This document shows, piece after piece, positions 9,663 through 18,502 of a DNA stretch of 64,000 nt. Both the position numbers and the translations under genes were made by a program. The stretch comes from an uncultured Phycisphaerales bacterium (lineage in GTDB: Bacteria; Planctomycetota; Phycisphaerae; Tepidisphaerales; Tepidisphaeraceae): positions 26,966 through 90,965 of the forward strand of contig CAIQIQ010000069.1 of the NCBI GenBank assembly GCA_903871935.1, in the 5' to 3' direction. Numbering within the stretch: the first letter of the stretch is position 1; each line of letters begins with the position of its first letter. The notes beneath the pieces were generated by a model. It saw only the letters and a program-made list of their open reading frames with translations. It ran no database searches and was not told the DNA's origin.

Positions 9663-9788
9663 TGTGGATAAGTGACAGGTGCGCAGGTTCTCGGCGAGAG
9701 AACCCCCTGTGCGCTAGGTACTGCGGAGACAAGGAGTTAGACGATAGTTGGGGGAGGAGATGCGCAGGTTCGGGGCGATTGTGGATAA
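9663..9788 (+). repeat. 126-bp dispersed repeat bounded by DnaA boxes, copy A
   Basis: Both ends are perfect DnaA boxes in the same orientation (TGTGGATAA at 9663-9671 and 9780-9788, the complement of TTATCCACA). Inside are two direct copies of a GGTGCGCAGGTTC-like motif (9678-9690 and about 9759-9771) and a central ACCCCCTGTGCGCTA block. A full-length inverted copy lies at 52978-53103 (also 126 bp) and a partial one at 63455-63565. Non-coding; possible DnaA-binding or titration element, or a mobile repeat. Confidence 0.75.
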
Positions 9789-10091
9789 CTCTTTATGTGA
9801 GCAAGATCACAGGACCAGAACATCGCGCAGAGTTCGCGGGCCGCAAAGGGTCAAGACCCCAGGCGCAACAAGCCAATTGAGCGTGTATACGGTTGTCAGA
9901 GAGTGTGCATGCGGCACAGAGAGAATAGGTCTCTCCATATGACCGGCGAGGAGCCGAGAATCCTGTTCCTGCATTACCGGGGAATCGGTGCGGCAACTGA
10001 TCTGGCCAGGGGACTGCGCGCGGCACTGGATACACAGGGGAAGTAGCGCGGCGGCGATCTGGAGTGTGACTTGTTTGTGAGGGAGAGAACC
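9789..10091. other. intergenic region upstream of the cupredoxin gene
   Basis: About 300 bases without a convincing gene. A 35-codon frame from the ATG at 9939 has no good ribosome site. A short AGAGA...TCTCT inverted repeat lies near 9918-9935. Nothing else was seen. Confidence 0.4.
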
Positions 10092-10517
10092 ATGCGTTAT
10101 GCGATTGGCATGTGCATGTGCGCTGTGACGTTGGTCTTGGTCGAAGGGTGTGCCCGGCCAGGGGCGGTTGAGGAGGCACAGAAGACGCTCAATGCGGATG
10201 TGCTGGTGAGGATGAGCGGTGTTTCGTTTGTGCCCAAGCACGTAACGATCAAGGCCGGGCAGAGTGTGGAGTGGAATAACACTGCCGCTCTGGAAACACA
10301 TACGGTCACCGCAGACCCGGAGCTGGCAAAGACCTCGACATCGGTGGCATTGCCGGCGGGTGCGGCGACGTTCAACTCCGGCGACCTAAAACCGGGGCAG
10401 ACATTCCGTTATGTATTTACCGTGCCGGGCACATATCGTTACTTCTGCATCCCACACGAGCGGATGGGGATGATTGGCGAAGTTGAGGTAGTGGCTGTTC
10501 CGGCGGCGCAGCCGTGA
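10092..10517 (+). CDS. cupredoxin (plastocyanin/amicyanin-like) lipoprotein
   Basis: A 141-residue type I copper protein. The N-terminus is a lipoprotein signal ending in a lipobox (LVEGC, Cys20). The copper ligands are all present: H70 (LETHTV), then C119, H122 and a Met (M125 or M127) in YFCIPHERMGM, the arrangement of plastocyanin and amicyanin. It probably carries electrons in the periplasm, tethered to a membrane. The start is set by GAGGGAGAG upstream and by the signal peptide. Monocistronic; its redox partner is not in the window. Confidence 0.9.
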   Translation: MRYAIGMCMCAVTLVLVEGCARPGAVEEAQKTLNADVLVRMSGVSFVPKHVTIKAGQSVEWNNTAALETHTVTADPELAKTSTSVALPAGAATFNSGDLKPGQTFRYVFTVPGTYRYFCIPHERMGMIGEVEVVAVPAAQP

Positions 10518-10558
10518 GGCGCGGGTGAAGGGTGAGACCGTGCAGTCTGTGATGACCA

Positions 10559-10993
10559 TCATGGGTGCCTCGCGGCTTCCAGGCGGCACCACGCATACAG
10601 GGCGTCGTACACCTCGAACTGGTGGCACAGATTCTCCTGGTCATCGGGAAAGCGCAGGCTGAAGCCCTCGGCGATGGCCTCGAAGCCGGTGGCGATCGGA
10701 TCATCACTCATGCGGTTGGTATCGGCCGCGTTGATGACCTTGGCCAGTCGCAGCAGTGCTTTGTCTTTCAGGCCGTACTTCTCAATGATGGCGTCAAAGG
10801 AACACTTGTTGCCCTTGTGGCCCAGTTCGGCGCCGGGGGCATCAAAGGGAATGGCCCCTTCGCGCTTGGCTACCTCCTCGATCTGGCTGGCGGCAACGAA
10901 CAGGAACTGAGCCTGCGAATCAACAAAGTGCTTGATAAGCCACGGGCACGCAACGCGATCCACGTGAACATGAGAACGAGTGACCCACTTCAT
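10559..10993 (-). CDS. ChrB C-terminal-type (chromate resistance) domain protein
   Basis: A 144-residue protein that matches only the C-terminal domain of ChrB: WVTRSHVHVDRVACPWLIKHFVD, an FDAPGAELGHKG stretch and CSFDAIIEKYGL are family hallmarks. In chromate operons ChrB regulates or assists the ChrA exporter; stand-alone versions without chrA, as here, have no settled role. The conserved Cys/His residues (ACPW, ELGHKG, KCSFD) suggest metal binding. The start is chosen because AAGGAG lies six bases upstream; an ATG two codons earlier would have no spacing. Confidence 0.8.
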   Translation of the reverse strand: MKWVTRSHVHVDRVACPWLIKHFVDSQAQFLFVAASQIEEVAKREGAIPFDAPGAELGHKGNKCSFDAIIEKYGLKDKALLRLAKVINAADTNRMSDDPIATGFEAIAEGFSLRFPDDQENLCHQFEVYDALYAWCRLEAARHP

Positions 10994-11095
10994 TGCCATC
11001 TCCTTGAGTGCGACGCCCACATGCGGTGGGGCATCGGTATTTCCGTGTTCCTGGCCTCAACTGCGTATGAAGTACATTTCTTGCCGGCCATCGCG

Positions 11096-14000
11096 TTAGC
11101 GTGAGCTCAGCAGTTCGATTGCCTTGGCCACTTCGTCGCGGCGAGCCTCAATGGGATCCGGCCGCGTTGTGAAACTGGTGAGCGTGGAAGTGATGGTGTC
11201 CGGCACCTCAAGCAAGGCTTTCAGCCTTTGTCTTGTGTCCGGGTCGAGCTTGTCACCTTTCTCCTTTAGCAGGCGAGAGAGTATCGCCAGGTACTCGTAG
11301 TCCTCGATTCCATCGCGGAGCATCTCAAGGCGGATGGAGCCGACGGGTCCGGCGAGGACCGGACCGGCGGCTGTGTCGAACACTGCGTGCGGGGGATAGA
11401 GGAAGCGACCGTCGGCATTGCCCCAGGCGATGCGCACGCCGGCGGGTGTGTCATATCCGCTCATCCACGATACGGCGTCGAGGTAGGGATTCTGCGGGTG
11501 CTTGGGATCGGGATAGGCCGCGTTGCTGGTCCAGTAGTTGGTTGCCCAGATGAGAAGTCCGTTGATCTTGCGTTGCCAGGTCTGCCATGCCCAGACGCGC
11601 ATCTCGGTGCCGCCGTGGTCGATGAACTCGGTGGCGTAGGGGGCCTTGGGTGCAGTGCAGACATACCACCAGAACTGATCGCCGGCGGCCTGCTGCTGCT
11701 GTGAAGGGCCGGGCTCGTAGGAACTGGTGACCGGGCACCAGAGATTGGGGCCGCCGATCAGTGCGGGCTCAACCTGTTCCGTAAGCATCCGGCGGATGCC
11801 CGGGGCGTATTGCTTGAGCCGGGCAAAGCCGTCCATCACGAACGGGTAGTCCTTGGGATCGGGCTCGTCGAACCAGTAGACGAAGGCGCGATCGAGCCAG
11901 CCTTTGCTTTGCAAGTGGTCTTGGAGTTGGCGGGCATATGAGCTGAAGGCCGCCTGATACTCGGGGCTGCTGGCGGGATAGCCTAGCAAGCTTGGCTCGG
12001 TGCGCGAGGCAAAGGTGCCGCCGCCCATTCCGGGCAGGCTCACGACAAAGGTGTTGAAGTGGTAGACGTCGATTGCCTGTTGCATGGCTTTATCCCATGC
12101 GGCGAAATCCATGCGTGGCGCCAGATCGTCGGCCGAGGGTGGTTCAAAACTGCCGCCAACCAGAAGCTCGGCGTTGTTGCTCACGCGGGTGAGAGAGAGA
12201 TCATCGAACCAGGCGGTGCCGGTAAGTTCGCCGGCTTCGGTCCACTTGGTTGGCCAGAGGTTTATGCGAATGCCCTTTGCGCCTGGCGGAGGCGCCGGCA
12301 AGGTGTACTCAAAACGCTGCCATTGCCCGGTACCGTCGATGGCAAAATCAACATTCCGGCCGGACATCCACTGGTCGGCCTGGTCGAAATGGCCGACCGA
12401 CACCATTACGACTTGGCCAGGGCGTTGGGCGCGGCACCAGCCGCTGAGGCGCAGGCGGTCATTGGCAGGAATGGGAATCGTTTTCTGATAGGCGACGTTG
12501 ACGGTGGTGGTGGTCTTGTCGTCGACGATCTTGCGTGAGCCATTGCCGGAGTGCTTCTCAGTTTTGTCCAGCACGCCACCGGTCCACGCATCGGCCGGCC
12601 ATGTGACGACGATCGGGTCCAGCGGTGCGGGGTCGTAGGGTGAAATGTGGTGACTGGCCAGCTCGGCAAAGTACTTGGCCAGTACTTCTCGCCTGGCCTT
12701 TGGGTCGGTCAATCGGTGGTACTGCCAGACGGCTGACGGATCGAAGCCAAATGCGGTCTGGCAGGTCATCGTTTCCGGCAGTGCGAAACCGTAGACTTGC
12801 ACCTCAAGAGGCACTTCGGTGGTGAGGCCGTCCGCCAGTACATGAAGCTGGCCACGATACTTTCCGGCGGCCGCGGTACGCGGCACGCTGACACGAACCC
12901 AGAGCGGCTGATTGGTGCCGGCACTGACTTGGACCGGGCGATCCATTGGCGGCAGCGGGTCGGGCCACAAGCCGGTTACGGCGCTGGGATCGCTCGTCTG
13001 GGTGATCGTCACGTATTCGGCGCGGAGCAGGTCAATAGCGCTGGCGGGGATGCGGGCACCGCTGGCGGCGGTGAGGTCCGAGCAGGTTATCGTCAGGCCG
13101 CGCAGGAGCTGTTTCGGACGGACCACGAGCTGCGCGGCTTCGGGTTCGCCGGCCGCGGCGCGGATCACCACGGCAGCGCCTTTGGTTGTCGGAGCGGCGC
13201 GGCGATTGGAGATCTTCCATGCCGATGAGCACCACCAGAGCTGTACCGGGCCATCGGTCAGGAGTTCGCCATAGTCAGCACGGTGAAGCTGGCCGACGTA
13301 GAGAGCGATCTCGAGTTGCAGGGGTTTGGTGGCGGGAATGGTTAGCTGCAGCGTGTAATCGCCGGGCGATTCGACGCGGTAGGGGATGTCAAAGCTGGAA
13401 GAGCCGGCAGTTGATTGCAGGTTCGCCAAGGAGGAGGTGGAAGTGCCACCGGGGCCAAGGACTTTGAGATCGGCAGTTTTGACATTAGCGGGAAGGCCGC
13501 TGAGGCGGCCGGTCAGGCGGTTGTCACTGCCGGGGGTTCCATCACCGATGCCCAGATTGCCGATCTTGATGGCCGGTTCGCCGCCGCTGACGAGGGCGAA
13601 GAGGGTGGAGCCGATCATGTTTGGCAAGGGGCGGTCGAGATCGGCGGTGTACTCGTAGTGGTTGACCTGGAGATAGCATGCGCCGTTGGCGTCGGCGGTG
13701 GCACGGAGGCGGACCCAGACGGCGGGTGCTGCGCTGGTGCCGTTACTGGGGATGGGCCATTTTTGGGTGGAGACGCTATTTAGCGTGCCCAGAGAGGTCC
13801 ATCGTTTGCCATCCGATGATGTCTCGACGGTGAGGATGCCGGAGGCGTGGTGGTTGACGGCGATGCTGATGGCCGGCTGGGATTGGCGGTGAGTGGATAC
13901 AGTGTGGCGGAAGGTGAGCTGCTGGCCGGGGGCGGTGAAGACCCAGCGATTGGTGTTGAAGGTGGCCGTCTGGGTTTCGAGGCAGCGGCTCTGATTGGCG

Positions 14001-14569
14001 GTCTGGTCGCTGCCGGGAGCGACGAAGGTGTAGTGGTTGGCGTCGATCTGTTCGCCGGCGCCCAGTTCGACTTCGTCATTACGCCCGTAGAAGGGGATCG
14101 CCTCCTTGAGCACGACATCGTCAAACGCGACGGCGCCTTTCATGCCCCACACGCCGAATAGCAACGGGCTTTGTGCCGAGGTCATGTTCTCGGGCACGAT
14201 GAAGAAGGAGTTGTATGTCGTCCAGTTGGAAGGGGGAGTGCCCAGGTCGCGGTTGCAGAAGGCAGGTCCGGATATGGCGGTGCCGCCACTGGCGGAGATG
14301 TTGCGGGCGCGGAACGTCAGGCCGTAGACGTGGCCGGCCTGCAGTGGCAGGGGGGCGGAGGTCCAGGCTGTGGGCACTTCTTTGCCGTCGCCGGTGACAC
14401 CGATGCATTTCCCGGCATCGGGGGCAGGGCCTGCGGGGCCCCACTCTCCGCCCTTGGGCATGACCCACTGGTCGCACTTGTCGGTGCCCTGCTCGAAGGA
14501 ACCGTTGGGAACCAGTGACTGACCCAATGCCACGCCGCTGATCATCAGCCCGAGTATCGCTCGCCACAT
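11096..14569 (-). CDS. large secreted glycoside hydrolase-like protein with DUF4091
   Basis: A 1157-residue exported protein. A signal peptide (residues 1-17) is followed by carbohydrate-binding-like beta domains: an NGSFEQG jelly roll (about 20-155), an F5/8-type region (about 190-300) and a third binding module (about 675-810, ending WFDDLSL). The C-terminal part has a TIM-barrel-like region with YWFDEPDPKDYPF, whose Glu is a likely acid/base, ending in the DUF4091 hallmark IRLEMLRDGIEDYEYL. Such proteins are frequent in planctomycetes and Bacteroidetes and probably act on polysaccharides outside the cell; the substrate is unknown. GGAGGT six bases before the second in-frame ATG sets the start; the first ATG would have no spacing. 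Confidence 0.85.
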   Translation of the reverse strand: MWRAILGLMISGVALGQSLVPNGSFEQGTDKCDQWVMPKGGEWGPAGPAPDAGKCIGVTGDGKEVPTAWTSAPLPLQAGHVYGLTFRARNISASGGTAISGPAFCNRDLGTPPSNWTTYNSFFIVPENMTSAQSPLLFGVWGMKGAVAFDDVVLKEAIPFYGRNDEVELGAGEQIDANHYTFVAPGSDQTANQSRCLETQTATFNTNRWVFTAPGQQLTFRHTVSTHRQSQPAISIAVNHHASGILTVETSSDGKRWTSLGTLNSVSTQKWPIPSNGTSAAPAVWVRLRATADANGACYLQVNHYEYTADLDRPLPNMIGSTLFALVSGGEPAIKIGNLGIGDGTPGSDNRLTGRLSGLPANVKTADLKVLGPGGTSTSSLANLQSTAGSSSFDIPYRVESPGDYTLQLTIPATKPLQLEIALYVGQLHRADYGELLTDGPVQLWWCSSAWKISNRRAAPTTKGAAVVIRAAAGEPEAAQLVVRPKQLLRGLTITCSDLTAASGARIPASAIDLLRAEYVTITQTSDPSAVTGLWPDPLPPMDRPVQVSAGTNQPLWVRVSVPRTAAAGKYRGQLHVLADGLTTEVPLEVQVYGFALPETMTCQTAFGFDPSAVWQYHRLTDPKARREVLAKYFAELASHHISPYDPAPLDPIVVTWPADAWTGGVLDKTEKHSGNGSRKIVDDKTTTTVNVAYQKTIPIPANDRLRLSGWCRAQRPGQVVMVSVGHFDQADQWMSGRNVDFAIDGTGQWQRFEYTLPAPPPGAKGIRINLWPTKWTEAGELTGTAWFDDLSLTRVSNNAELLVGGSFEPPSADDLAPRMDFAAWDKAMQQAIDVYHFNTFVVSLPGMGGGTFASRTEPSLLGYPASSPEYQAAFSSYARQLQDHLQSKGWLDRAFVYWFDEPDPKDYPFVMDGFARLKQYAPGIRRMLTEQVEPALIGGPNLWCPVTSSYEPGPSQQQQAAGDQFWWYVCTAPKAPYATEFIDHGGTEMRVWAWQTWQRKINGLLIWATNYWTSNAAYPDPKHPQNPYLDAVSWMSGYDTPAGVRIAWGNADGRFLYPPHAVFDTAAGPVLAGPVGSIRLEMLRDGIEDYEYLAILSRLLKEKGDKLDPDTRQRLKALLEVPDTITSTLTSFTTRPDPIEARRDEVAKAIELLSSR

Positions 14570-14715
14570 GACCATACCTCCGCGAATATGGTATCAAAGA
14601 TAATGCCCCGGCATAGGCAATCAGCGCGGATGCCATCATGCGCCCTTTGGGCCTCCCGCGAAATGCGCACGGCCCCATGCTTGACGCAGTCTTCCACGAC
14701 TCGTAGTTTCAGCCC

Positions 14716-16647
14716 GTGAGCCGCTCGCCTTCCATGGAGATCGCGTCCTCCGTCCGCACTGCGGACATCCGCACATCGCATTATCTCCGCGAGATATGTC
14801 CCTATTTCCGCCACGTGCTCGGAGAGCTGATCCTCGGCGCCATCGGCGGGATCGCCATGAACACCGCTGCCGTCCTGCCTGCCATCCTGCTGGGCCGCGC
14901 GGTGGATCGGGCCCTGGCATACTCGCGCGGCGAAGCCACATTGTCGCAGGTGGGCTGGGCCGCGGCAGCCATCGTGCTTGGCAGCCTCGCCACTGACGTG
15001 CCTCGCGTCGCCAAGCGCTGGTTCCTCGCCACCGCCAACACTCGCATCCGCGCCAACCTGCGCGCTGATGCCGTCCGCGGGGTGCTTGCCTGGCCGATGT
15101 CGCGGCTCATGACCACGCCTATTGGCGACCTCATGGCGCGGATCAACGGCGACATTGAAGTGGTCGGGCAGGGCGTTCGTGAATTCGTGGTTGAGATGTG
15201 GGATACCGTGCTCTTCTCCATAACGCTGGTTGCGACGCTGGTCATCATGGATGCGCAGTTGTCGCTGCTGGCGCTCTCGCCGGTGCCGGCCGCGATGCTC
15301 GTCGCCTATTTCGCCGGCCGCTGGGTCAGCAGGCGAACCCATGCCGCCCGCGCTGCCAACGCGGTGATGGTCAGTTCCATCCAGGAGCGGCTCACGGCCG
15401 CCCGTCTGCTTCGCCTGCTCGGCCGGACGCAGTCCGCCGTCGACCAGGTTCAGCAGCATTCGCAGGCCCAGGCCCAGGCTAATCTTGCCCTCGTGCGTCT
15501 GCGCAGTGGCCTGCAGCCCGTTTACGCCACGCTCATGACCCTCGGCGTCATCATGGTCATCTGGCTGGGCGGCCGGCGTGTCATCACCGGCGCTCTCACA
15601 CTCGGCACGTTCATTGCCTACATCGAACTCTACCGGCGCTTTGTCGATCGAGCATTTCGCGTGCCGCAACTGATCAATTCTGTCCAGAGCGGGGGAGCCG
15701 CATACGAGCGCGTTCGCCCGCTGCTTGCCAGCCCGCCCCCGATCGAGGCCGAACCGCGCTACAGTTCGTTCACGCCCGGCCATGTCGCGGGCCTGGCCGG
15801 CATCGACGAATCACCAGTGCCGCCTTGCACGGGCCCGGCGCCCGTGAGCGTTCAGGATATGGTCTTTGCGTATCCGGGGGCGTCCGCCGCCGTGCTTGCC
15901 GACGTGTCCTTTGATGTACCGGCCGGCGGCATGCTCGCCATTACCGGTCCGGTCGGATCGGGCAAGAGCGCTCTGGCTCGGGCCTTGATCGGAATCTATC
16001 CGCTGCAACAGGGGCGCATTTGCGTGGACGGACGGCCGGTCGAACAGTTCTCCGCGGCTGATCGCGCCAGTCGCATCGCCTATCTGCCAGAGGACTCCCA
16101 GGTTTTCTCCGGCGCCGTCCATGAGAACATCCTGATGGGCCGCGCTGATGGCCCGGCGATGCAAAGCTACATCGACGCCGCCGCCCGCGCCGCTTCGCTC
16201 GATGAGGACGTGCAGGGCTTCCCCGAAGGAATGGCGACACAGATAGGCGAACTGGGTGTGCGTGTCTCCGGAGGGCAACGGCAGCGCATCGCCCTTGCCC
16301 GTGCCATAGCCGCGGCCGCGCCCTTCTCACCGGGTCTGCTGGTGTTGGATGACCCATTCTCCGCCGTCGATGTGCAGACCGAAGCGAGAATCATTGCCGC
16401 CCTGCGCGAGCTTTTCGGCCCCTCCGCCCCGCCAGACCGTCGTGCCACCATCGTGCTGGTCTCGCATCGTCTTGCGGCATTTCCGTTGGCTGACCGTATC
16501 ATCGTGCTGCAACAGGGACGCATCGCCCAGAGCGGCACGCACGGTTCGCTCATGCACGCGGATGGACTCTATCGGCGTATCTTCCTGGCCCAGCACCGCA
16601 CATCCGCCGCCACCGGTCAGGCCATGCCGCTGGAGGTGACGACGTGA
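14716..16647 (+). CDS. ABC exporter subunit 1 (degenerate nucleotide site)
   Basis: A 643-residue fused membrane-ATPase half transporter. About six membrane helices (residues ~35-330) precede the ATPase domain: Walker A GPVGSGKSA, canonical signature VSGGQRQR, Walker B LLVLDDPFSAVD and switch His VSHR. The catalytic Glu after Walker B is an Asp (LDDP), as in the degenerate-site subunit of heterodimeric exporters such as TM287. The GTG start has no clear ribosome site; an ATG six codons later is an alternative. It overlaps subunit 2 by four bases (GTGA). Substrate unknown (drug or lipid type). Confidence 0.9.
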   Translation: MSRSPSMEIASSVRTADIRTSHYLREICPYFRHVLGELILGAIGGIAMNTAAVLPAILLGRAVDRALAYSRGEATLSQVGWAAAAIVLGSLATDVPRVAKRWFLATANTRIRANLRADAVRGVLAWPMSRLMTTPIGDLMARINGDIEVVGQGVREFVVEMWDTVLFSITLVATLVIMDAQLSLLALSPVPAAMLVAYFAGRWVSRRTHAARAANAVMVSSIQERLTAARLLRLLGRTQSAVDQVQQHSQAQAQANLALVRLRSGLQPVYATLMTLGVIMVIWLGGRRVITGALTLGTFIAYIELYRRFVDRAFRVPQLINSVQSGGAAYERVRPLLASPPPIEAEPRYSSFTPGHVAGLAGIDESPVPPCTGPAPVSVQDMVFAYPGASAAVLADVSFDVPAGGMLAITGPVGSGKSALARALIGIYPLQQGRICVDGRPVEQFSAADRASRIAYLPEDSQVFSGAVHENILMGRADGPAMQSYIDAAARAASLDEDVQGFPEGMATQIGELGVRVSGGQRQRIALARAIAAAAPFSPGLLVLDDPFSAVDVQTEARIIAALRELFGPSAPPDRRATIVLVSHRLAAFPLADRIIVLQQGRIAQSGTHGSLMHADGLYRRIFLAQHRTSAATGQAMPLEVTT

Positions 16648-18455
16648 GCAGCATCGCCGCTATGCCCAATCTGCAGACCAGCGGGACCGTATCGCTGGCT
16701 CAACTGGGCGCCATCCTCAAGCCATGGCGCGGCGTGCTTGCCTGCGTCGTCACAGCGGTGATGCTGGGCGCAGCGCTGGAAATGGCTCCCCCGTTGATCA
16801 TCCGCAAGGTGATTGACGCTCACGTGACGGTGAGCGATCCCTCCGGTTTGTTTCTCCTGGCAATGCTCTACCTGGGCGCGATCGCCGCCGGGAATCTGCT
16901 CTCGTTTGCCAGCCAGTACCTAACCGCTCTGGCCGCCCAGGGCGCGCTGCACGATTTGCGCGTTCGCCTTTTCGGCCACCTTCTGCGTTTGCCCTCGCGA
17001 TACCATGACGAACACGCCGTGGGCGATTCCATCAGCCGTTGCACGGCGGACGTTGACACCGTCAATACACTGTTCTCCGCGGGCGTATCCAGTCTGGCGA
17101 CCGATCTGGTTCGTGTCGTCGCTGTCATCGCTGCCATGGTCTACCTGAGCCCGTGGCTCACGCTTGTGGCGCTGTTGGTGATGCCGCCGCTGGCCTTTAT
17201 CACCCGGCGGTTCCAGGTGCGCGTGCGGCAGGCCGAGCGCGACACGCGAGCGGCCACGGGCGTGCTCAACACGCATCTTCAGGAGACGCTTTCCGGCGCT
17301 GAAGTCATCCGCGCGTTTGGACGCGATGCCGTGTTTGTACGCCGTTTCCGACTGGCCCTGCACGCATTGCTGCGCGTCTCCAACCGCAGCAACCTCTACG
17401 CATCGCTCTATTCGCCATCCACGGCAATCCTGTCATCGCTGACGACGGCCGGTCTGCTGTGGCTCGGTGCCAGCCGCCTGCATTCCACCTGGGGCGTTTC
17501 CATAGGAACTCTGACCGCGTTTGTGCTGCTCTTTCAGCGTTTCTTCAAGCCTATCACGGCCCTCGGTGATGAATGGCAAACCGTCCAGGCGTCCATCGCT
17601 GGCGCCGAGCGTATCTTTCAGGTGCTCTCACTGCCCGCCGATCAGCACACCGCTTTCGCCTCACCGGCAACCCACACGCCCGATGGATCGACCTCCAGCG
17701 CCATCGTCGCCCAGTGCCTGACGTTTGGCTATCTGCCGCAGCGGCCGATCCTTCACGATCTCTCTTTCTGCTTCCGCGACGGCGAGCACGTTGTGATCGT
17801 CGGACGCTCCGGCGCGGGCAAGACGACGCTGGCGCAGCTTGCCTGCGGGCTATACACACCCTGGTCCGGGCAGATCATCGTGGCCGGTCTCGACCCGCGC
17901 CGACTCAGTGATGATGATCGGCGCGGCGTGATCGGCGTCGTCCCGCAGACGGTGCAACTCTTCAGCAGCAGTGTGCGCGAAAACCTTGTCATGGCCGATC
18001 CGGCCGTGAGCGATGCCGATGTTGCATGGGCCGCCAACCTGACCGGCCTGGCGCAGATCGTAGCTGGTCTGCCCGATGGGTATGACGCGGTGATCCGCGG
18101 TTCCGGCCGGAGCAGCGGTCTGCAACTCTCCGCCGGTCAGCGGCAACTGGTCGCCCTCACTCGGGCTCTGATCCGTCGGCCGCGCGTTCTGATCATGGAT
18201 GAGGCCAACTCCGCCATCGACAGTGCCAGTGAACAGCAGCTTCGTCTCGCCATCCGCGAAACCACGCGCCAGGCATCCTGCTGTGTGGTCAGCATCGCCC
18301 ACCGCCTGGCCGCCGCCCGGGATGCCGATCGCGTTGTGGTCCTTGATGCCGGCCGCATTGTCGAGCAAGGCCCGCCCGACCAACTCATCGCCGGCGGCGG
18401 CCTCTTCGCCGGCCTCCTGGAACTCGAAGCCTCCGGTTGGGATTGGGAGCAGTAG
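16644..18455 (+). CDS. ABC exporter subunit 2 (canonical ATPase)
   Basis: A 603-residue half transporter that starts at the GTG overlapping the stop of subunit 1. About six membrane helices (~25-310), then Walker A GRSGAGKTT, signature LSAGQRQ, Walker B VLIMDEANSAID with the catalytic Glu, and SIAHR. The signature differs from LSGGQ in the position expected to face the degenerate site of subunit 1, while subunit 1's intact VSGGQ would face the catalytic site here. This is the classic asymmetric heterodimer. The translational coupling supports a 1:1 complex in the cytoplasmic membrane. Confidence 0.92.
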   Translation: MSSIAAMPNLQTSGTVSLAQLGAILKPWRGVLACVVTAVMLGAALEMAPPLIIRKVIDAHVTVSDPSGLFLLAMLYLGAIAAGNLLSFASQYLTALAAQGALHDLRVRLFGHLLRLPSRYHDEHAVGDSISRCTADVDTVNTLFSAGVSSLATDLVRVVAVIAAMVYLSPWLTLVALLVMPPLAFITRRFQVRVRQAERDTRAATGVLNTHLQETLSGAEVIRAFGRDAVFVRRFRLALHALLRVSNRSNLYASLYSPSTAILSSLTTAGLLWLGASRLHSTWGVSIGTLTAFVLLFQRFFKPITALGDEWQTVQASIAGAERIFQVLSLPADQHTAFASPATHTPDGSTSSAIVAQCLTFGYLPQRPILHDLSFCFRDGEHVVIVGRSGAGKTTLAQLACGLYTPWSGQIIVAGLDPRRLSDDDRRGVIGVVPQTVQLFSSSVRENLVMADPAVSDADVAWAANLTGLAQIVAGLPDGYDAVIRGSGRSSGLQLSAGQRQLVALTRALIRRPRVLIMDEANSAIDSASEQQLRLAIRETTRQASCCVVSIAHRLAAARDADRVVVLDAGRIVEQGPPDQLIAGGGLFAGLLELEASGWDWEQ

Positions 18456-18502
18456 GCCCAGGGGCCAATTCAGGTGCATCGCCGCAGCCTGCCCCGATCG
18501 CG

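Noticed and set aside
9678..9690. GGTGCGCA in the DnaA-box repeat as a dif/XerC site
   Set aside because: It matches only the XerC arm; no XerD arm (TTATGTTAAAT-like) is found next to it in any copy.
9939..10046. 35-codon frame upstream of the cupredoxin gene
   Set aside because: No ribosome site or recognisable sequence features; too short to support.
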